DNA from: Stutzerimonas kunmingensis
GTDB lineage: Bacteria > Pseudomonadota > Gammaproteobacteria > Pseudomonadales > Pseudomonadaceae
Direction of reading: 5' to 3'
NCBI RefSeq assembly: GCF_002929225.1
Contig: NZ_PISM01000018.1
Location: 372,001-436,000 of the forward strand
DNA: 64,000 nt
Shown: positions 7,161 through 18,400 of the stretch, one piece after another
How the letters are laid out: each line of letters begins with the position of its first letter
How positions within the stretch are numbered: position 1 is the first letter of the stretch
Position numbers and translations under genes: made by a program
The notes under the pieces: generated by a model
What the model was told of the DNA's origin: nothing
Database searches by the model: none
Seen by the model: only the letters and a program-made list of their open reading frames with translations

Positions 7161-9011
7161 TCAGTAGTAGTACCAGCGCAGTTGTAACTGGACTTCGGTT
7201 TCCGCCTCGGCGCGATGGCTGAAGCTACGCACCAGGCCCAGACGCAGGCCGATATCGTCATGCAGTTCGAACTGCTGAGCGAAGCTGATGCGTCGGCGCA
7301 CTTCGCCGTTGTGGAAATAGTCGCCGCGCGCTTCAAGGAGCAGATTTCCCGCTCTATTCCGCCAGAGCAGTCCGCTATCGAAACCCGCGGCCGGACTGAT
7401 GGCCGCGCCGAAATCCGGGTTGTGCTCAAGCCGGGCCGTAGCCAAAGCAAAGCCGAGCAGACCGTCTCCAAACTGCCACGTGAAGCCACCGCCGCCGTTG
7501 AGATGCCCCACCAGTCGATCCTGATCAGCCTCCGGCACGCGTTCCAACCCCGCGGCGACCTGCCAGGACCAGGGCCTCAGCAACGGCGTAACGGGCGTCA
7601 ACGAACGAATTCCGGCCAGGTCCAGCCGTTGCAGCGTCCAGCGGTTGCCTTCGTACTGACGCATCCGCAGCTGGGCGATTTCAATCTGCGCGCCCATCGG
7701 AAAGCCTTCGAGATTGTCGAGCAGGTCGTGATAGGCCATGCGCAGCCCATACTCGGCGAAGGCTCGATCACCGTGGCTGCCGAGGCCGAACTGCAGCGTG
7801 CGTGACTCATGGCCATATTCAGGCAGAACCGGCCGCTCGACCTCCAGGCGAGGCGGCGGATTACGATTGATTGCCTGCAGCAGACGATAGCTTTGAGCGG
7901 CATTGGCCGCATCGCGCACCTCTCCGGTGACGCGATAGCGAACCAGGCGGTAAGCGCCATCCTGAATCAAGGCGCGGCGTTCTGCCGGCAGCTTGAGATA
8001 GTCGCTCTGCTTAAGCACCTGTGGATCGTCGGCCAGTTGGCGAACCCAGGTTAGTTCCTCGGTTTCGAGTGGCTCGGTGCGAGCCAGCAATTCTCGCTCA
8101 CGCGAAGGGCGGTAATCGATACCCTCGACAAGCCCTGCATCGATCACGGCGCGCACGGTGTCGGCCGGTATTGCAGTTAACGGAAACTGCGCAGTCAGCC
8201 TGAGCCCGGGCCGGGCGATTTCCAGCAACTCAAGCAGGCGGTACGAGCAATTCTCGTCAAAGAAGAAGTAATCGAAGCGTATCTGCTTGAGCTCCCAGAC
8301 ATGCTCAAGCATCCGCCCCGTCTCATCCGGCGTCAGATTCAGCCGGTATTCCCACAGATCACGATTCTCTAGGCGGCTGTACTCGCCGATCTTCTCGCGA
8401 TACGGCAGCAGCGAAAACAATCCGGGATAGCCTCCCATCAGGCCCTTCCAGGCATAGAGGATGCTGTTATCTAACCCTTCGATAAAGGCCCCGAAATTGA
8501 GCGCGGAACTCAGCAGGGGGCTACCCTGTGTATCGATGTTGGCCTGATCGATACGCAGCAGCGTATGACCGAACATTGATGATGGGCTATTGAGATAGGC
8601 CGCTGGGAAGACCAGCACGGCCCTGTGCGGCGCGACTTCGGCGAACCAGATTGTGAATTCGGAGCACTCGACCGCTGGCAGATCGGTCAGGCTCAACTGC
8701 TCGCGTAACCAACGGGTGCGCGCGGGGTAGACACATTGAGCATGCGGGTAACCCTGATCCGCGGGAGCATAAAGGGCGGCGAGCGTCGCCGCGAGCTCAG
8801 CCGCCGGATCTTGTTCGCCGCCCTCGGCCAGGAAGAAGCCATCATCATCGACATAGCTTCGCCAGCCGCCAAGCTTGCCGCGCTCGTAGTGACCAAGCGA
8901 ATGCCAGTAGGCCTCGTCGGCAAGCCGATGCAAGGCAGAAACAGGGGGTGGAGAAGCCAGCACGACGGCGCTTAGGCTACATAGCGCCAGCAATAGCAGG
9001 GGTCGAAGCAT
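7161..9011 (-). CDS. DUF4105 (Lnb N-terminal-like) exported protein
   Basis: A 616-residue protein with a clear signal peptide (MLRPLLLLALCSLSAVVLAS) that should be periplasmic or outer-membrane associated. The N-terminal half (about residues 110-290) matches the DUF4105 pattern: a conserved SSMFGHTLLRID segment with H149, and FDENCSYRLLELL with C255. These residues are a plausible His/Cys pair of a papain-like fold. The C-terminal 250 residues are rich in alternating beta segments ending in LQLRWYYY, with a terminal aromatic as in outer-membrane beta-barrels. The family has been linked, from memory, to lipoprotein N-acylation in Bdellovibrio (Lnb). The ATG at 9011 was chosen because the signal peptide begins there; longer starts would add an unlikely leader. 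It lies 67 bp downstream of the DUF3015 gene, probably in an operon. Confidence 0.8.
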   Translation of the reverse strand: MLRPLLLLALCSLSAVVLASPPPVSALHRLADEAYWHSLGHYERGKLGGWRSYVDDDGFFLAEGGEQDPAAELAATLAALYAPADQGYPHAQCVYPARTRWLREQLSLTDLPAVECSEFTIWFAEVAPHRAVLVFPAAYLNSPSSMFGHTLLRIDQANIDTQGSPLLSSALNFGAFIEGLDNSILYAWKGLMGGYPGLFSLLPYREKIGEYSRLENRDLWEYRLNLTPDETGRMLEHVWELKQIRFDYFFFDENCSYRLLELLEIARPGLRLTAQFPLTAIPADTVRAVIDAGLVEGIDYRPSRERELLARTEPLETEELTWVRQLADDPQVLKQSDYLKLPAERRALIQDGAYRLVRYRVTGEVRDAANAAQSYRLLQAINRNPPPRLEVERPVLPEYGHESRTLQFGLGSHGDRAFAEYGLRMAYHDLLDNLEGFPMGAQIEIAQLRMRQYEGNRWTLQRLDLAGIRSLTPVTPLLRPWSWQVAAGLERVPEADQDRLVGHLNGGGGFTWQFGDGLLGFALATARLEHNPDFGAAISPAAGFDSGLLWRNRAGNLLLEARGDYFHNGEVRRRISFAQQFELHDDIGLRLGLVRSFSHRAEAETEVQLQLRWYYY

Positions 9012-9078
9012 ATTCGGCCAATGGCAAGCGGATATGAAAGTGCCCGCCGGAGCGGGCACAATGGTAGGCGCGTGAAAC

Positions 9079-9567
9079 TCAGGCCTGCTCGACGTACTGA
9101 GCCAGACGAGCATCCGCTTTGAGCACCGCCAGGGTAGCAGCATGGACCTGTTCGGCGGTCACATCGGCGGAGCTGAAGATTTCGTCGAAGTGCGCCTGGG
9201 TGACGCTGGCGAAATGTGCGCGATCCTCAGGCTTGATGCCCAGCACGACGGCATAGGTCGTCAGCGCCTCACCTTCGCCCATGGCCATGTCTTCAGACAG
9301 TTCGGTCATGATGCTGCCGAGCACCAGCATCGGTTTGCCGTTGTACTGCAACGCCCCATCAGTGGAGCAACCATTGGTACCGGAGGTCATGCCGAAGGTG
9401 GCATTACCGGATGTCCCGTTGGTGATCGAAGCCACTAGGTGCGACGGCAGACCGCGCTGACCTTCGAACAGCATGTTGCCCCAGCCGCAACCCGGCCCAC
9501 CCGGAGCGGTGGCGAAGGCACTGGCGGAAGCGGTAAGGAGCAGGGACGCTAGCAGAATCCGTTTCAT
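9079..9567 (-). CDS. DUF3015 family exported protein
   Basis: A 162-residue protein with a typical signal peptide (MKRILLASLLLTASASAFA, cleaved near residue 20), followed by the family signature: GPGCGWGNMLFEGQRG, SNGT-type Thr/Ser/Gly-rich strands (ITNGTSGNATFGMTSGTNGC) and an acidic helical C-terminus. Two cysteines in the mature part (GCGWG and NGCS) could form a disulfide. The function is unknown; it is expected in the periplasm. It is the upstream gene of a two-gene unit with the DUF4105 protein. Confidence 0.85.
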   Translation of the reverse strand: MKRILLASLLLTASASAFATAPGGPGCGWGNMLFEGQRGLPSHLVASITNGTSGNATFGMTSGTNGCSTDGALQYNGKPMLVLGSIMTELSEDMAMGEGEALTTYAVVLGIKPEDRAHFASVTQAHFDEIFSSADVTAEQVHAATLAVLKADARLAQYVEQA

Positions 9568-9842
9568 GATCGTTCTCTTTGGTGGATAACCGGCGCCCTC
9601 GCCGGCTGCGCTGTAGCTTTGGCAGGGCAGTGGACAGTGTCAAGCTAAAAAGGCCCGCACCGCTGAACAGTTCAAGCTAAAGCCGCCGAGACCTTTCCGC
9701 CTACCACATAGCCATACCGCCCAGCCAAATACCAACGCGTCAGCATTAGCTGTGCAGCGACATGTCATATCGCCATCTTTCATGATAGTTTCCGCGACCG
9801 CGCGTCAAGGAGCGCGCATGTCCGCAATTACAAGGAGCTGTC
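9568..9842. other. Divergent intergenic region, promoters not resolved
   Basis: This 275-bp region lies between the DUF3015 gene (leftward) and a lipoprotein gene (rightward). No open frame with a ribosome site and no hairpin with a T tract was seen. Promoters for both genes must lie here, but I see no convincing -35/-10 pair. Confidence 0.5.
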
Positions 9843-10268
9843 GTGAAACTAACCCCTATCATTCTCGCCGGTACGATTCTCGCCTCTACCGGCTGCGCGA
9901 GCGGCCTGAATTCATATCAGAAATCCGAACTTCGCCACTATGAAGCCGCCGGGCTGGCGGTCGAAGAGAAAAGCCCCGCCCTCGGGACGGCACTCGGCCT
10001 GCTACCCGGCGGTGGCTCGTTCTACGGTCGGGAGTACGGTTTCGGCGTGGTCAACTTGCTGTTCTGGCCCCTGTCCATCCTGTGGGACCCGGTAAGCGGG
10101 CACAGCGCAGCGGAAACGATCAACTATCACGCGACCAAGCAGCACGTCAGCAAGCTGGAAAACAGCGAGATGGACGCGCTGGAAGATCAATTGGCGCAGA
10201 ACCAGATCGATCTGACCCACTACACCCTGCAAAAGCGCAAGATCGAAGCGAAGTACGACTTCAACTGA
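9843..10268 (+). CDS. Small conserved lipoprotein
   Basis: A 141-residue protein with a lipoprotein signal: n-region MKLTPI, hydrophobic core, and lipobox STGC with the modified Cys at residue 18. A short glycine-rich hydrophobic stretch follows (GTALGLLPGGGSFYGREYGFGVVNLLFWPLSILWD, about 48-80, given here as its span), then a charged C-terminal helix. It is probably membrane anchored with a second membrane-interacting hairpin. AAGGAG precedes the ATG. The stretch resembles small TM2-like or GlyZip lipoproteins, but I do not assign a family. It is transcribed away from the DUF3015/DUF4105 pair. Confidence 0.75.
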   Translation: MKLTPIILAGTILASTGCASGLNSYQKSELRHYEAAGLAVEEKSPALGTALGLLPGGGSFYGREYGFGVVNLLFWPLSILWDPVSGHSAAETINYHATKQHVSKLENSEMDALEDQLAQNQIDLTHYTLQKRKIEAKYDFN

Positions 10269-10329
10269 TTGCTTGGCCGGCAACGAGCCCAGGCCCGCAA
10301 CCGGCTTCGCGCCAGCCGCTGAGGGGGCT

Positions 10330-11229
10330 TCAACTGCCCGAAAGCGCCTCGCGCGTCACCAGATCCATGAAGGCCTGTGCTAGCGGCGACTGCTCCTGGC
10401 GGCGCTTGACCAGCCACACGGCTGTGGTGGCGTCCTGATCCGACAGGGTGCGGAAGCGCACTCCGTCGATACGGATACGGCGAAAGGATGCCGGCAGCAC
10501 CGACACGCCCAATCCCGCCGCGACCAGTCCGATAATTGTCAGAGCCTCGTTCGCTTCCTGCGCGATGCGCGGGGTGAATCCCGCCTGTCGCGCCAGATTG
10601 AGCAACTGATCGTAGAGCCCGGTGCCGTAGCTGCGCGGAAAGAACACGAAGGGCTCGTCGGCCAGCTCCGCCAGAGCCAGGCCCTCCTCCCCTGCTTCGG
10701 CAAGCGAATGCCCCGTATGCATCAGCGCTACCAGTGGCTCGCTGAACAGCTCGACGGTCTGCAGGCCCGGCGGCAAGGCAAAGGGACGGATCATGCCGAC
10801 CTGCAGCGTCTCGTCCTGGACCGCGTCGATCACCTGCTTGCTGGTCATCTCCTGCAGCGCAAGGTGCACCGCCGGGAAGGCCTGGCGAAAGGCCAGAATC
10901 GCCCGCGGCAGAATCGACGTAAAGGGCGCCGACGAGGTGAAGCCGACCTGCAACTCGCCGATCTCACCCTGCTCGGCACGCCGCACCACATCGACCGACT
11001 TGTCCACCTGAGCCAGCGTGCGCCGGGTCTCGTCGAGAAACAGCCGCCCCGCGTCGGTCAGCGACACCCGGCGGTTGGTGCGGTCGAACAGGCGCACGCC
11101 CAGCTCCTGTTCCAGAGCCTGGATCTGCTGGCTAAGCGGCGGCTGAGAGATACGCAGCAGTTCGGCTGCTCGACCGAAGTGCAGCTCTTCGGCCACCGCC
11201 ACGAAATAGCGTAGATGTCTCAGTTCCAC
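10330..11229 (-). CDS. LysR-family transcriptional regulator
   Basis: A 299-residue regulator. The N-terminal winged helix-turn-helix is unmistakable (LRYFVAVAEELHFGRAAELL, then the ISQPPLSQQI recognition helix and the wing FDRTNRRVSLT). The inducer-binding domain follows from about residue 90 to the end (GEIGELQVGFTSSAPF). The GTG at 11229 was chosen over ATG 11256 because GGAG stands six bases before it and family members start MELRHLRYF. It is divergent from an MFS exporter with 188 bp between, the classic arrangement for a LysR regulator controlling its neighbour. The inducer is unknown. Confidence 0.93.
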   Translation of the reverse strand: MELRHLRYFVAVAEELHFGRAAELLRISQPPLSQQIQALEQELGVRLFDRTNRRVSLTDAGRLFLDETRRTLAQVDKSVDVVRRAEQGEIGELQVGFTSSAPFTSILPRAILAFRQAFPAVHLALQEMTSKQVIDAVQDETLQVGMIRPFALPPGLQTVELFSEPLVALMHTGHSLAEAGEEGLALAELADEPFVFFPRSYGTGLYDQLLNLARQAGFTPRIAQEANEALTIIGLVAAGLGVSVLPASFRRIRIDGVRFRTLSDQDATTAVWLVKRRQEQSPLAQAFMDLVTREALSGS

Positions 11230-11255
11230 GTGCGCTCCAAACGATTCGTAAAACA

Positions 11256-11285
11256 TATCAATAAGGACGAATAATATATTGGATA
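11256..11285. promoter_or_regulatory. Candidate LysR operator in the divergent promoter region
   Basis: An imperfect inverted repeat, TATCAAT (11256-11262) and ATTGGATA (11278-11285), lies in an unusually AT-rich patch between the LysR and MFS genes. It contains T-N11-A-like spacing. This is an inference from sequence and position only. Confidence 0.35.
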
Positions 11286-11417
11286 GCTTAAAAAAAGCTT
11301 CCTATCATTTCGCCCATAATCCGAACAACAGCAGTCGCGCCCCTTGATCGAAAAGGGATCACAGGCGTAACGGGCTGCTTTTGGCCGGAAAAAGCGAATC
11401 GGACAGAGGTCTCCATC

Positions 11418-12683
11418 GTGAGCAGTACGCACGGCGCCAGTGGCGCGTCAGCAGAGATACCTGCGCCTGGCGCGCCCATCAGCCATACCGAGAAAGGCAC
11501 GCAGCGCTTCGCGCGCACTGCCCTGGCCCTGTTCGCTGGCGGCTTCGCCACCTTCGCCCTGCTGTACTGCGTGCAGCCGATGATGCCCATGCTGTCGCAG
11601 GCGTTCGGTATCAACGCAGCGCAGAGCAGCCTGATCCTTTCGCTCTCGACCCTGACACTGGCCGTCGGATTGCTGATCACCGGACCGATCTCCGATGCCA
11701 TCGGCCGCAAGCAGGTGCTGGTCGTCTCCCTGCTCGCTGCCGCCGTGTTCACCGTCGGCAGTGCACTCGCACCCAGCTGGGAAGGCGTACTGCTGATGCG
11801 CGCGCTGGTTGGCTTGGCGCTCAGCGGAGTGGCTGCGGTGGCCATGACCTACTTGAGCGAAGAGATCCACCCGCACCACCTCGGCCTGGCGATGGGGCTG
11901 TATATCGGCGGCAATGCCATCGGCGGCATGAGCGGACGCTTGCTGAGCGGCGTGCTGGTGGACTACCTGTCGTGGCACAGCGTGCTCGGAGTGATGGGCG
12001 GTCTGGCGCTACTGGCGGCGCTGTTGCTCTGGCGCTTCCTGCCGGAGTCGCGGCACTTCCACCCACGCCCGTTGCGCCTACGCGGCTTGCTGCAGGGCTA
12101 CACGCTGCATTTTCGCGATGCCGGCCTGCCGTGGCTGTTCCTGCAGGGGTTCCTGCTGATGGGCAGCTTCGTCACGCTGTACAACTACATCGGCTATCGG
12201 CTGATTGCCGAGCCGTTCCACCTCAGCCAGACCATGATCGGCCTGCTAGCGGTGCTCTATCTGTCGGGCATCTACAGTTCGGCACAGGTGGGCGCGCTCG
12301 CTGATCGCTTCGGCCGGCGCCGAGTGTTCTGGCTGGTAATCGCCCTCATGTTGGCAGGCGTGACCCTGACCCTGTTCGACCGACTGCCGCTGGTACTGCT
12401 GGGCATGCTGCTGTTCACCTTCGGTTTCTTTGGCGCCCATTCGGTGGCCAGCAGCTGGATCGGCCGCCGCGCGCAACAGGCTCGCGGCCAGGCGTCGTCG
12501 CTCTATCTATTCAGCTACTACCTGGGCTCGAGCATCGCCGGCACGCTGGGCGGCGTCTTCTGGCACGCTGCCGGCTGGGACGGCGTAGGTCTGTTCATCG
12601 CCTCGCTGTTGCTGATCGCCCTCGCCGTGGCCCTGCACCTGGCGCGCCTGCGCCCACTGCCGGAGCCACAAGCGGCTCACTGA
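11418..12683 (+). CDS. MFS transporter (YnfM-like drug/arabinose-efflux family)
   Basis: A 421-residue inner-membrane carrier with twelve predicted membrane helices in two six-helix halves. The MFS loop signature occurs twice: GPISDAIGRKQVL after helix 2 (about residue 93) and GALADRFGRRRVFW in the second half (about residue 290). A soluble N-terminal tail of about 30 residues precedes helix 1 (TALALFAGGFATFALLYCVQP). The start is GTG at 11418. The family exports small drugs, sugars or metabolites by proton antiport; the substrate cannot be told. It is divergently paired with the LysR regulator at 11229-10330. Confidence 0.9.
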   Translation: MSSTHGASGASAEIPAPGAPISHTEKGTQRFARTALALFAGGFATFALLYCVQPMMPMLSQAFGINAAQSSLILSLSTLTLAVGLLITGPISDAIGRKQVLVVSLLAAAVFTVGSALAPSWEGVLLMRALVGLALSGVAAVAMTYLSEEIHPHHLGLAMGLYIGGNAIGGMSGRLLSGVLVDYLSWHSVLGVMGGLALLAALLLWRFLPESRHFHPRPLRLRGLLQGYTLHFRDAGLPWLFLQGFLLMGSFVTLYNYIGYRLIAEPFHLSQTMIGLLAVLYLSGIYSSAQVGALADRFGRRRVFWLVIALMLAGVTLTLFDRLPLVLLGMLLFTFGFFGAHSVASSWIGRRAQQARGQASSLYLFSYYLGSSIAGTLGGVFWHAAGWDGVGLFIASLLLIALAVALHLARLRPLPEPQAAH

Positions 12684-12694
12684 GCCGGTAAAGC

Positions 12695-12722
12695 AAAACG
12701 CCCCGCAAATGCGGGGCGTTTT
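12695..12722. terminator. Bidirectional Rho-independent terminator
   Basis: A perfect 12-bp stem, AAAACGCCCCGC / GCGGGGCGTTTT, with loop AAAT lies between the convergent MFS and hemE genes. The A and T tracts make it work on both strands. Confidence 0.92.
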
Positions 12723-12740
12723 CCTGGAGCCGCTGGCAAA

Positions 12741-13805
12741 TCAGCCGTGGTACTGCGCCGACAGCTCGTGGACCGACTCGATGAAGGCGCCGGCATGAGC
12801 GGGATCGACTTCCGGCGTGATGCCGTGGCCCAGGTTGAACACGTGGCCTTCGCCATGGCCGAAGCTGGCCAGAATGCGCGCCACCTCCGCGCGGATGGCA
12901 TCGGGCTTGGCATAGAGCACGCTCGGGTCCATGTTGCCCTGCAGTGCGACCTTGCCGCCGACGCGGCGGCGTGCCTCGCCGATATCGCAGGTCCAGTCCA
13001 GCCCCAGCGCTTCGACGCCCGAGTCGGCCATCGATTCCAGCCAGAGGCCGCCGCCCTTGGTGAACATGATGACCGGCACGCGGCGGCCGTCATGTTCGCG
13101 AATCAGGCCATCGACGATCTTGCGCATGTAGGCCAGGGAGAACTCCTGATAGGCTGCGGCCGACAGGCTGCCACCCCAGGAATCGAAGATCTGCACCGCC
13201 TGGGCACCGGCGAGGATCTGGCCATTGAGGTAGCTGGTGACCGACTGCGCCAGCTTGTCCAGCAGGGCGTGCATCGCCTGCGGGTTCTCGTAGAGCATCG
13301 CCTTGGACTTGCGGAAGTCCTTCGACGAGCCGCCCTCGACCATGTAGGTCGCCAGGGTCCAGGGGCTGCCGGAGAACCCGATCAGCGGCACGCGGCCATT
13401 GAGTTCACGGCGAATGGTACGCACTGCGTCCATCACATAGCCCAGGTCCTTCTCCGGATCGGGAATCGGCAGCGCCTCGATGTCCGCAGCGGTGCTCACC
13501 ACCTTCTTGAAGCGCGGTCCCTCGCCGGTCTCGAAGTACAGCCCCAAACCCATGGCGTCCGGCACGGTGAGGATGTCGGAGAACAGGATCGCGGCATCCA
13601 GCGGATAGCGATCCAGCGGCTGCAGCGTCACCTCGCAAGCGAGTTCGGGATTCATGCACAGGCTCATGAAGTCACCGGCCTTGGCGCGGCTGGCCCGGTA
13701 CTCGGGCAGATAGCGGCCGGCCTGACGCATCATCCACACCGGGGTGACGTCGACAGGCTGCTTGAGCAGGGCACGAAGGAAGCGGTCGTTCTTCAAGACG
13801 GTCAT
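12741..13805 (-). CDS. hemE: Uroporphyrinogen decarboxylase
   Basis: A 354-residue cytoplasmic enzyme that removes four acetate carboxyls from uroporphyrinogen III to give coproporphyrinogen III in haem synthesis. The N-terminal signature [14 protein letters not shown] carries the substrate-binding arginines R27 and R31. [18 protein letters not shown] and [13 protein letters not shown] (His near 330) complete the active site. The length matches the family. The ATG at 13805 gives the usual [14 protein letters not shown] start; the longer open frame is upstream extension only. It lies 139 bp downstream of gltD on the same strand. Confidence 0.97.
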   Translation of the reverse strand: MTVLKNDRFLRALLKQPVDVTPVWMMRQAGRYLPEYRASRAKAGDFMSLCMNPELACEVTLQPLDRYPLDAAILFSDILTVPDAMGLGLYFETGEGPRFKKVVSTAADIEALPIPDPEKDLGYVMDAVRTIRRELNGRVPLIGFSGSPWTLATYMVEGGSSKDFRKSKAMLYENPQAMHALLDKLAQSVTSYLNGQILAGAQAVQIFDSWGGSLSAAAYQEFSLAYMRKIVDGLIREHDGRRVPVIMFTKGGGLWLESMADSGVEALGLDWTCDIGEARRRVGGKVALQGNMDPSVLYAKPDAIRAEVARILASFGHGEGHVFNLGHGITPEVDPAHAGAFIESVHELSAQYHG

Positions 13806-13944
13806 GGCAGGGTTCCAGCGTAAAAGTGCCGTGCATTGTCGCAAAGCAGAAAAAAAAAGGCACGGCGAGCGCCGTGCCATTTAGCTATGGGCTTGATTCA
13901 AATCAGGCCACTCCGGGCGCCCTTCGATGCCCGGCAACGCCCGA

Positions 13945-15414
<1,470 letters not shown>

Positions 15415-15470
15415 TCAGGGTGAGCAGCGGCCCCGCGTTGGCTGGGGCCGCTGCCTGAAGCGGCTTATTG

Positions 15471-18400
15471 TTATTGCGGGTTGGCCCGGGTGCTCGACAG
15501 CAGCGAAGCCAGGTTGGCCGCCTTGGGCTTGACCAGCCAGAACCGACGCAGGTAGTCGTCGAGATTATCCAGCAGCTCAGCCCCCCACTCACTCGCGGTT
15601 TCAGCAACGTATTCGCGCAGCACGTCCTGCAGATGGCTGCGATAGGCTTCCATCGCCTCGCCGGTGATGCGCTGCAGGTTGACCAGCTCGTTGTTCACCC
15701 GGTCCACGAAACTGTTGTCCATGTCCAGCACATAGGCGAAACCACCGGTCATGCCCGAGCCAAAGTTGTGTCCGGTCTTGCCAAGCACGCAGACGAAGCC
15801 ACCGGTCATGTACTCGCAGCAATGGTCGCCAGTACCCTCGACAACTGCGTGGGCGCCAGAGTTGCGCACCGCGAAACGCTCACCCGCGGTACCTGCAGCG
15901 AACAGCTTGCCGCCGGTAGCGCCGTACAGACAGGTGTTGCCGATGATCGCCGAATCCTGAGACCGATAGCTGGCGCCCTGCGGCGGCGTGACCACCAGTT
16001 TGCCGCCGGTCATGCCCTTGCCGACGTAATCGTTGGCATCGCCTTCCAGATAGAGATTGAGGCCACCGGCGTTCCAGACGCCGAAGCTCTGGCCGGCAGT
16101 GCCTTTGAAGCGGAAGGTGATCGGCGAACCGGCCATGCCCTGGTTGCCATGCTGGCGAGCGATTTCGCCGGAGACACGGGCACCAATGGAGCGGTCGCAG
16201 TTACAGATTTCCAGCTCGAACTCGCCACCGCTCTTGGCATCGATGGCGCCTTTGGCCAGCTTGACCATTTCTTCGGCCAGCAGGCCCTGGTCGAACGGCG
16301 GGTTCTTCTCGACCAAGCAGAATTGCGGCTTGTCGGCGGCGATGTTGCTGCTGCCGAGCAGGGGCGACAGATCCAGGTTGTTCTGCTTGGCCGTTTCACC
16401 CGGCAGCACTTCGAGCAGATCGGTACGCCCGATCAGCTCGCCCAGGCTACGCACGCCCAGCTTGGCCAGCCACTCGCGGGTTTCTTCGGCGACGAACTGG
16501 AAGAAGTTGACCACCATGTCGACGGTGCCGATGAAGTGATCCTTGCGCAGCTGCTCGTTCTGCGTGGCAACGCCGGTGGCGCAGTTGTTCAGGTGGCAGA
16601 TGCGCAGGTACTTGCAGCCCAAGGCGATCATCGGCGCAGTACCGAAGCCAAAGCTTTCAGCGCCGAGGATCGCGGCCTTGATCACGTCGAGGCCAGTTTT
16701 CAGGCCGCCATCGGTCTGCACCCGGACCTTGCCGCGCAGGTCGTTGCCGCGCAGGGTCTGGTGGGTTTCGGCCAGGCCGAGCTCCCACGGCGAGCCGGCA
16801 TAGCGAATGGAGGTCAGCGGCGAAGCGCCGGTGCCACCGTCGTAGCCGGAGATGGTGATCAGGTCGGCATAGGCCTTGGCCACACCGGCGGCGATGGTGC
16901 CGACGCCCGGCTCGGCCACCAGTTTGACCGACACCAGCGCCTGCGGGTTGACCTGTTTGAGGTCGAAGATCAGCTGGGCCAGATCCTCAATGGAGTAGAT
17001 GTCGTGGTGTGGCGGCGGGGAGATCAGTGTGACGCCCGGTACTGCATAGCGCAGCCGCGCGATCAGGCCGTTGACCTTGCCGCCGGGCAACTGGCCGCCT
17101 TCGCCAGGCTTGGCGCCCTGGGCGACCTTGATCTGCAGTACTTCGGCATTGACCAGGTATTCCGGCGTGACACCGAAGCGGCCGGTCGCTACCTGCTTGA
17201 TCTTCGAGCTGCGCTCGGTGCCGTAGCGAGCCGGGTCTTCACCGCCCTCACCAGAGTTCGAGCGCGCGCCGATGCGGTTCATCGCCGCGGCGATCGCTTC
17301 GTGGGCTTCCGGCGACAGGGCGCCCAGCGAAATACCAGCGGAATCAAACCGCTTGAGAATCGCCTCAAGCGGCTCGACCTCTTCCAGCACCAGCGGCTGC
17401 TCAACCACCTTGACCTTGAGCAAGTCGCGGAGCATGGCCACCGGACGCTGGTCGACCAACGCGGTGTATTCCTTGAAGCGGCTGTAATCGCCGCTCTGCA
17501 CCGCCACCTGAAGCGCGCTGACTACATCCGGGTTGTACGCGTGGTATTCGCCACCGTAGACGAACTTCAGCAGGCCACCCTGCTGAATCGGCTTGCGGCT
17601 GCTCCACGCTTCGGCGGCGAGGGCCTTCTGCTCGGCCTCGATATCCTCGAAGCGCGCGCCCTTGATACGGCTCGCAACGCCGCAGAAGCTGAGGTCCACG
17701 ACTTCTTCAGCCAAGCCAACAGCTTCGAACAGCTGCGCGCCGCGGTAGGAGGCGATGGTCGAGATGCCCATCTTGGAGATGATCTTCATCAGCCCCTTGG
17801 AGATGCCCTTGCGATAGTGCTTGAACACCTCATAGAGGTCGCCCAGCACTTCGCCAGTGCGGATCAGGTCGCCCAGCACTTCGAAAGCAAGGAACGGGTA
17901 GACCGCAGTCGCGCCGAAGCCGATCAGTACGGCGAAATGGTGCGGATCACGGGCGGTGGCGGTTTCGACCAGGATGTTGCAGCTGCAGCGCAGGCCGGTT
18001 TCCACCAGACGATGGTGAACCGCGCCCACGGCCAGCGAAGCATGCACTGGCAGCTTGCCTGGCGCGATATGACGATCGCTGAGTACCAGCAGGACCTTGC
18101 CGCCACGTACGGCTTCCTCGGCCTGATCGGCAATATTGCGAATCGCCGCCTCAAGGCCGACGGCCTCGTCGTAGTTCAGGTCGATGACCAGACGCTCGAA
18201 TCCCGGACGCTCCAGGTTCATGATCGTCCGCCACTTCGCCGGCGAGATCACCGGAGTGGTCAGAATCGCGCGGTTGGCGTGCTCGGCGGTTTCCTCGAAG
18301 ACATTGCGCTCGGCACCCAGACAGGTTTCCAGCGACATGACGATGGCTTCACGCAGCGGGTCGATCGGCGGATTGGTGACCTGCGCGAACTGCTGGCGGA

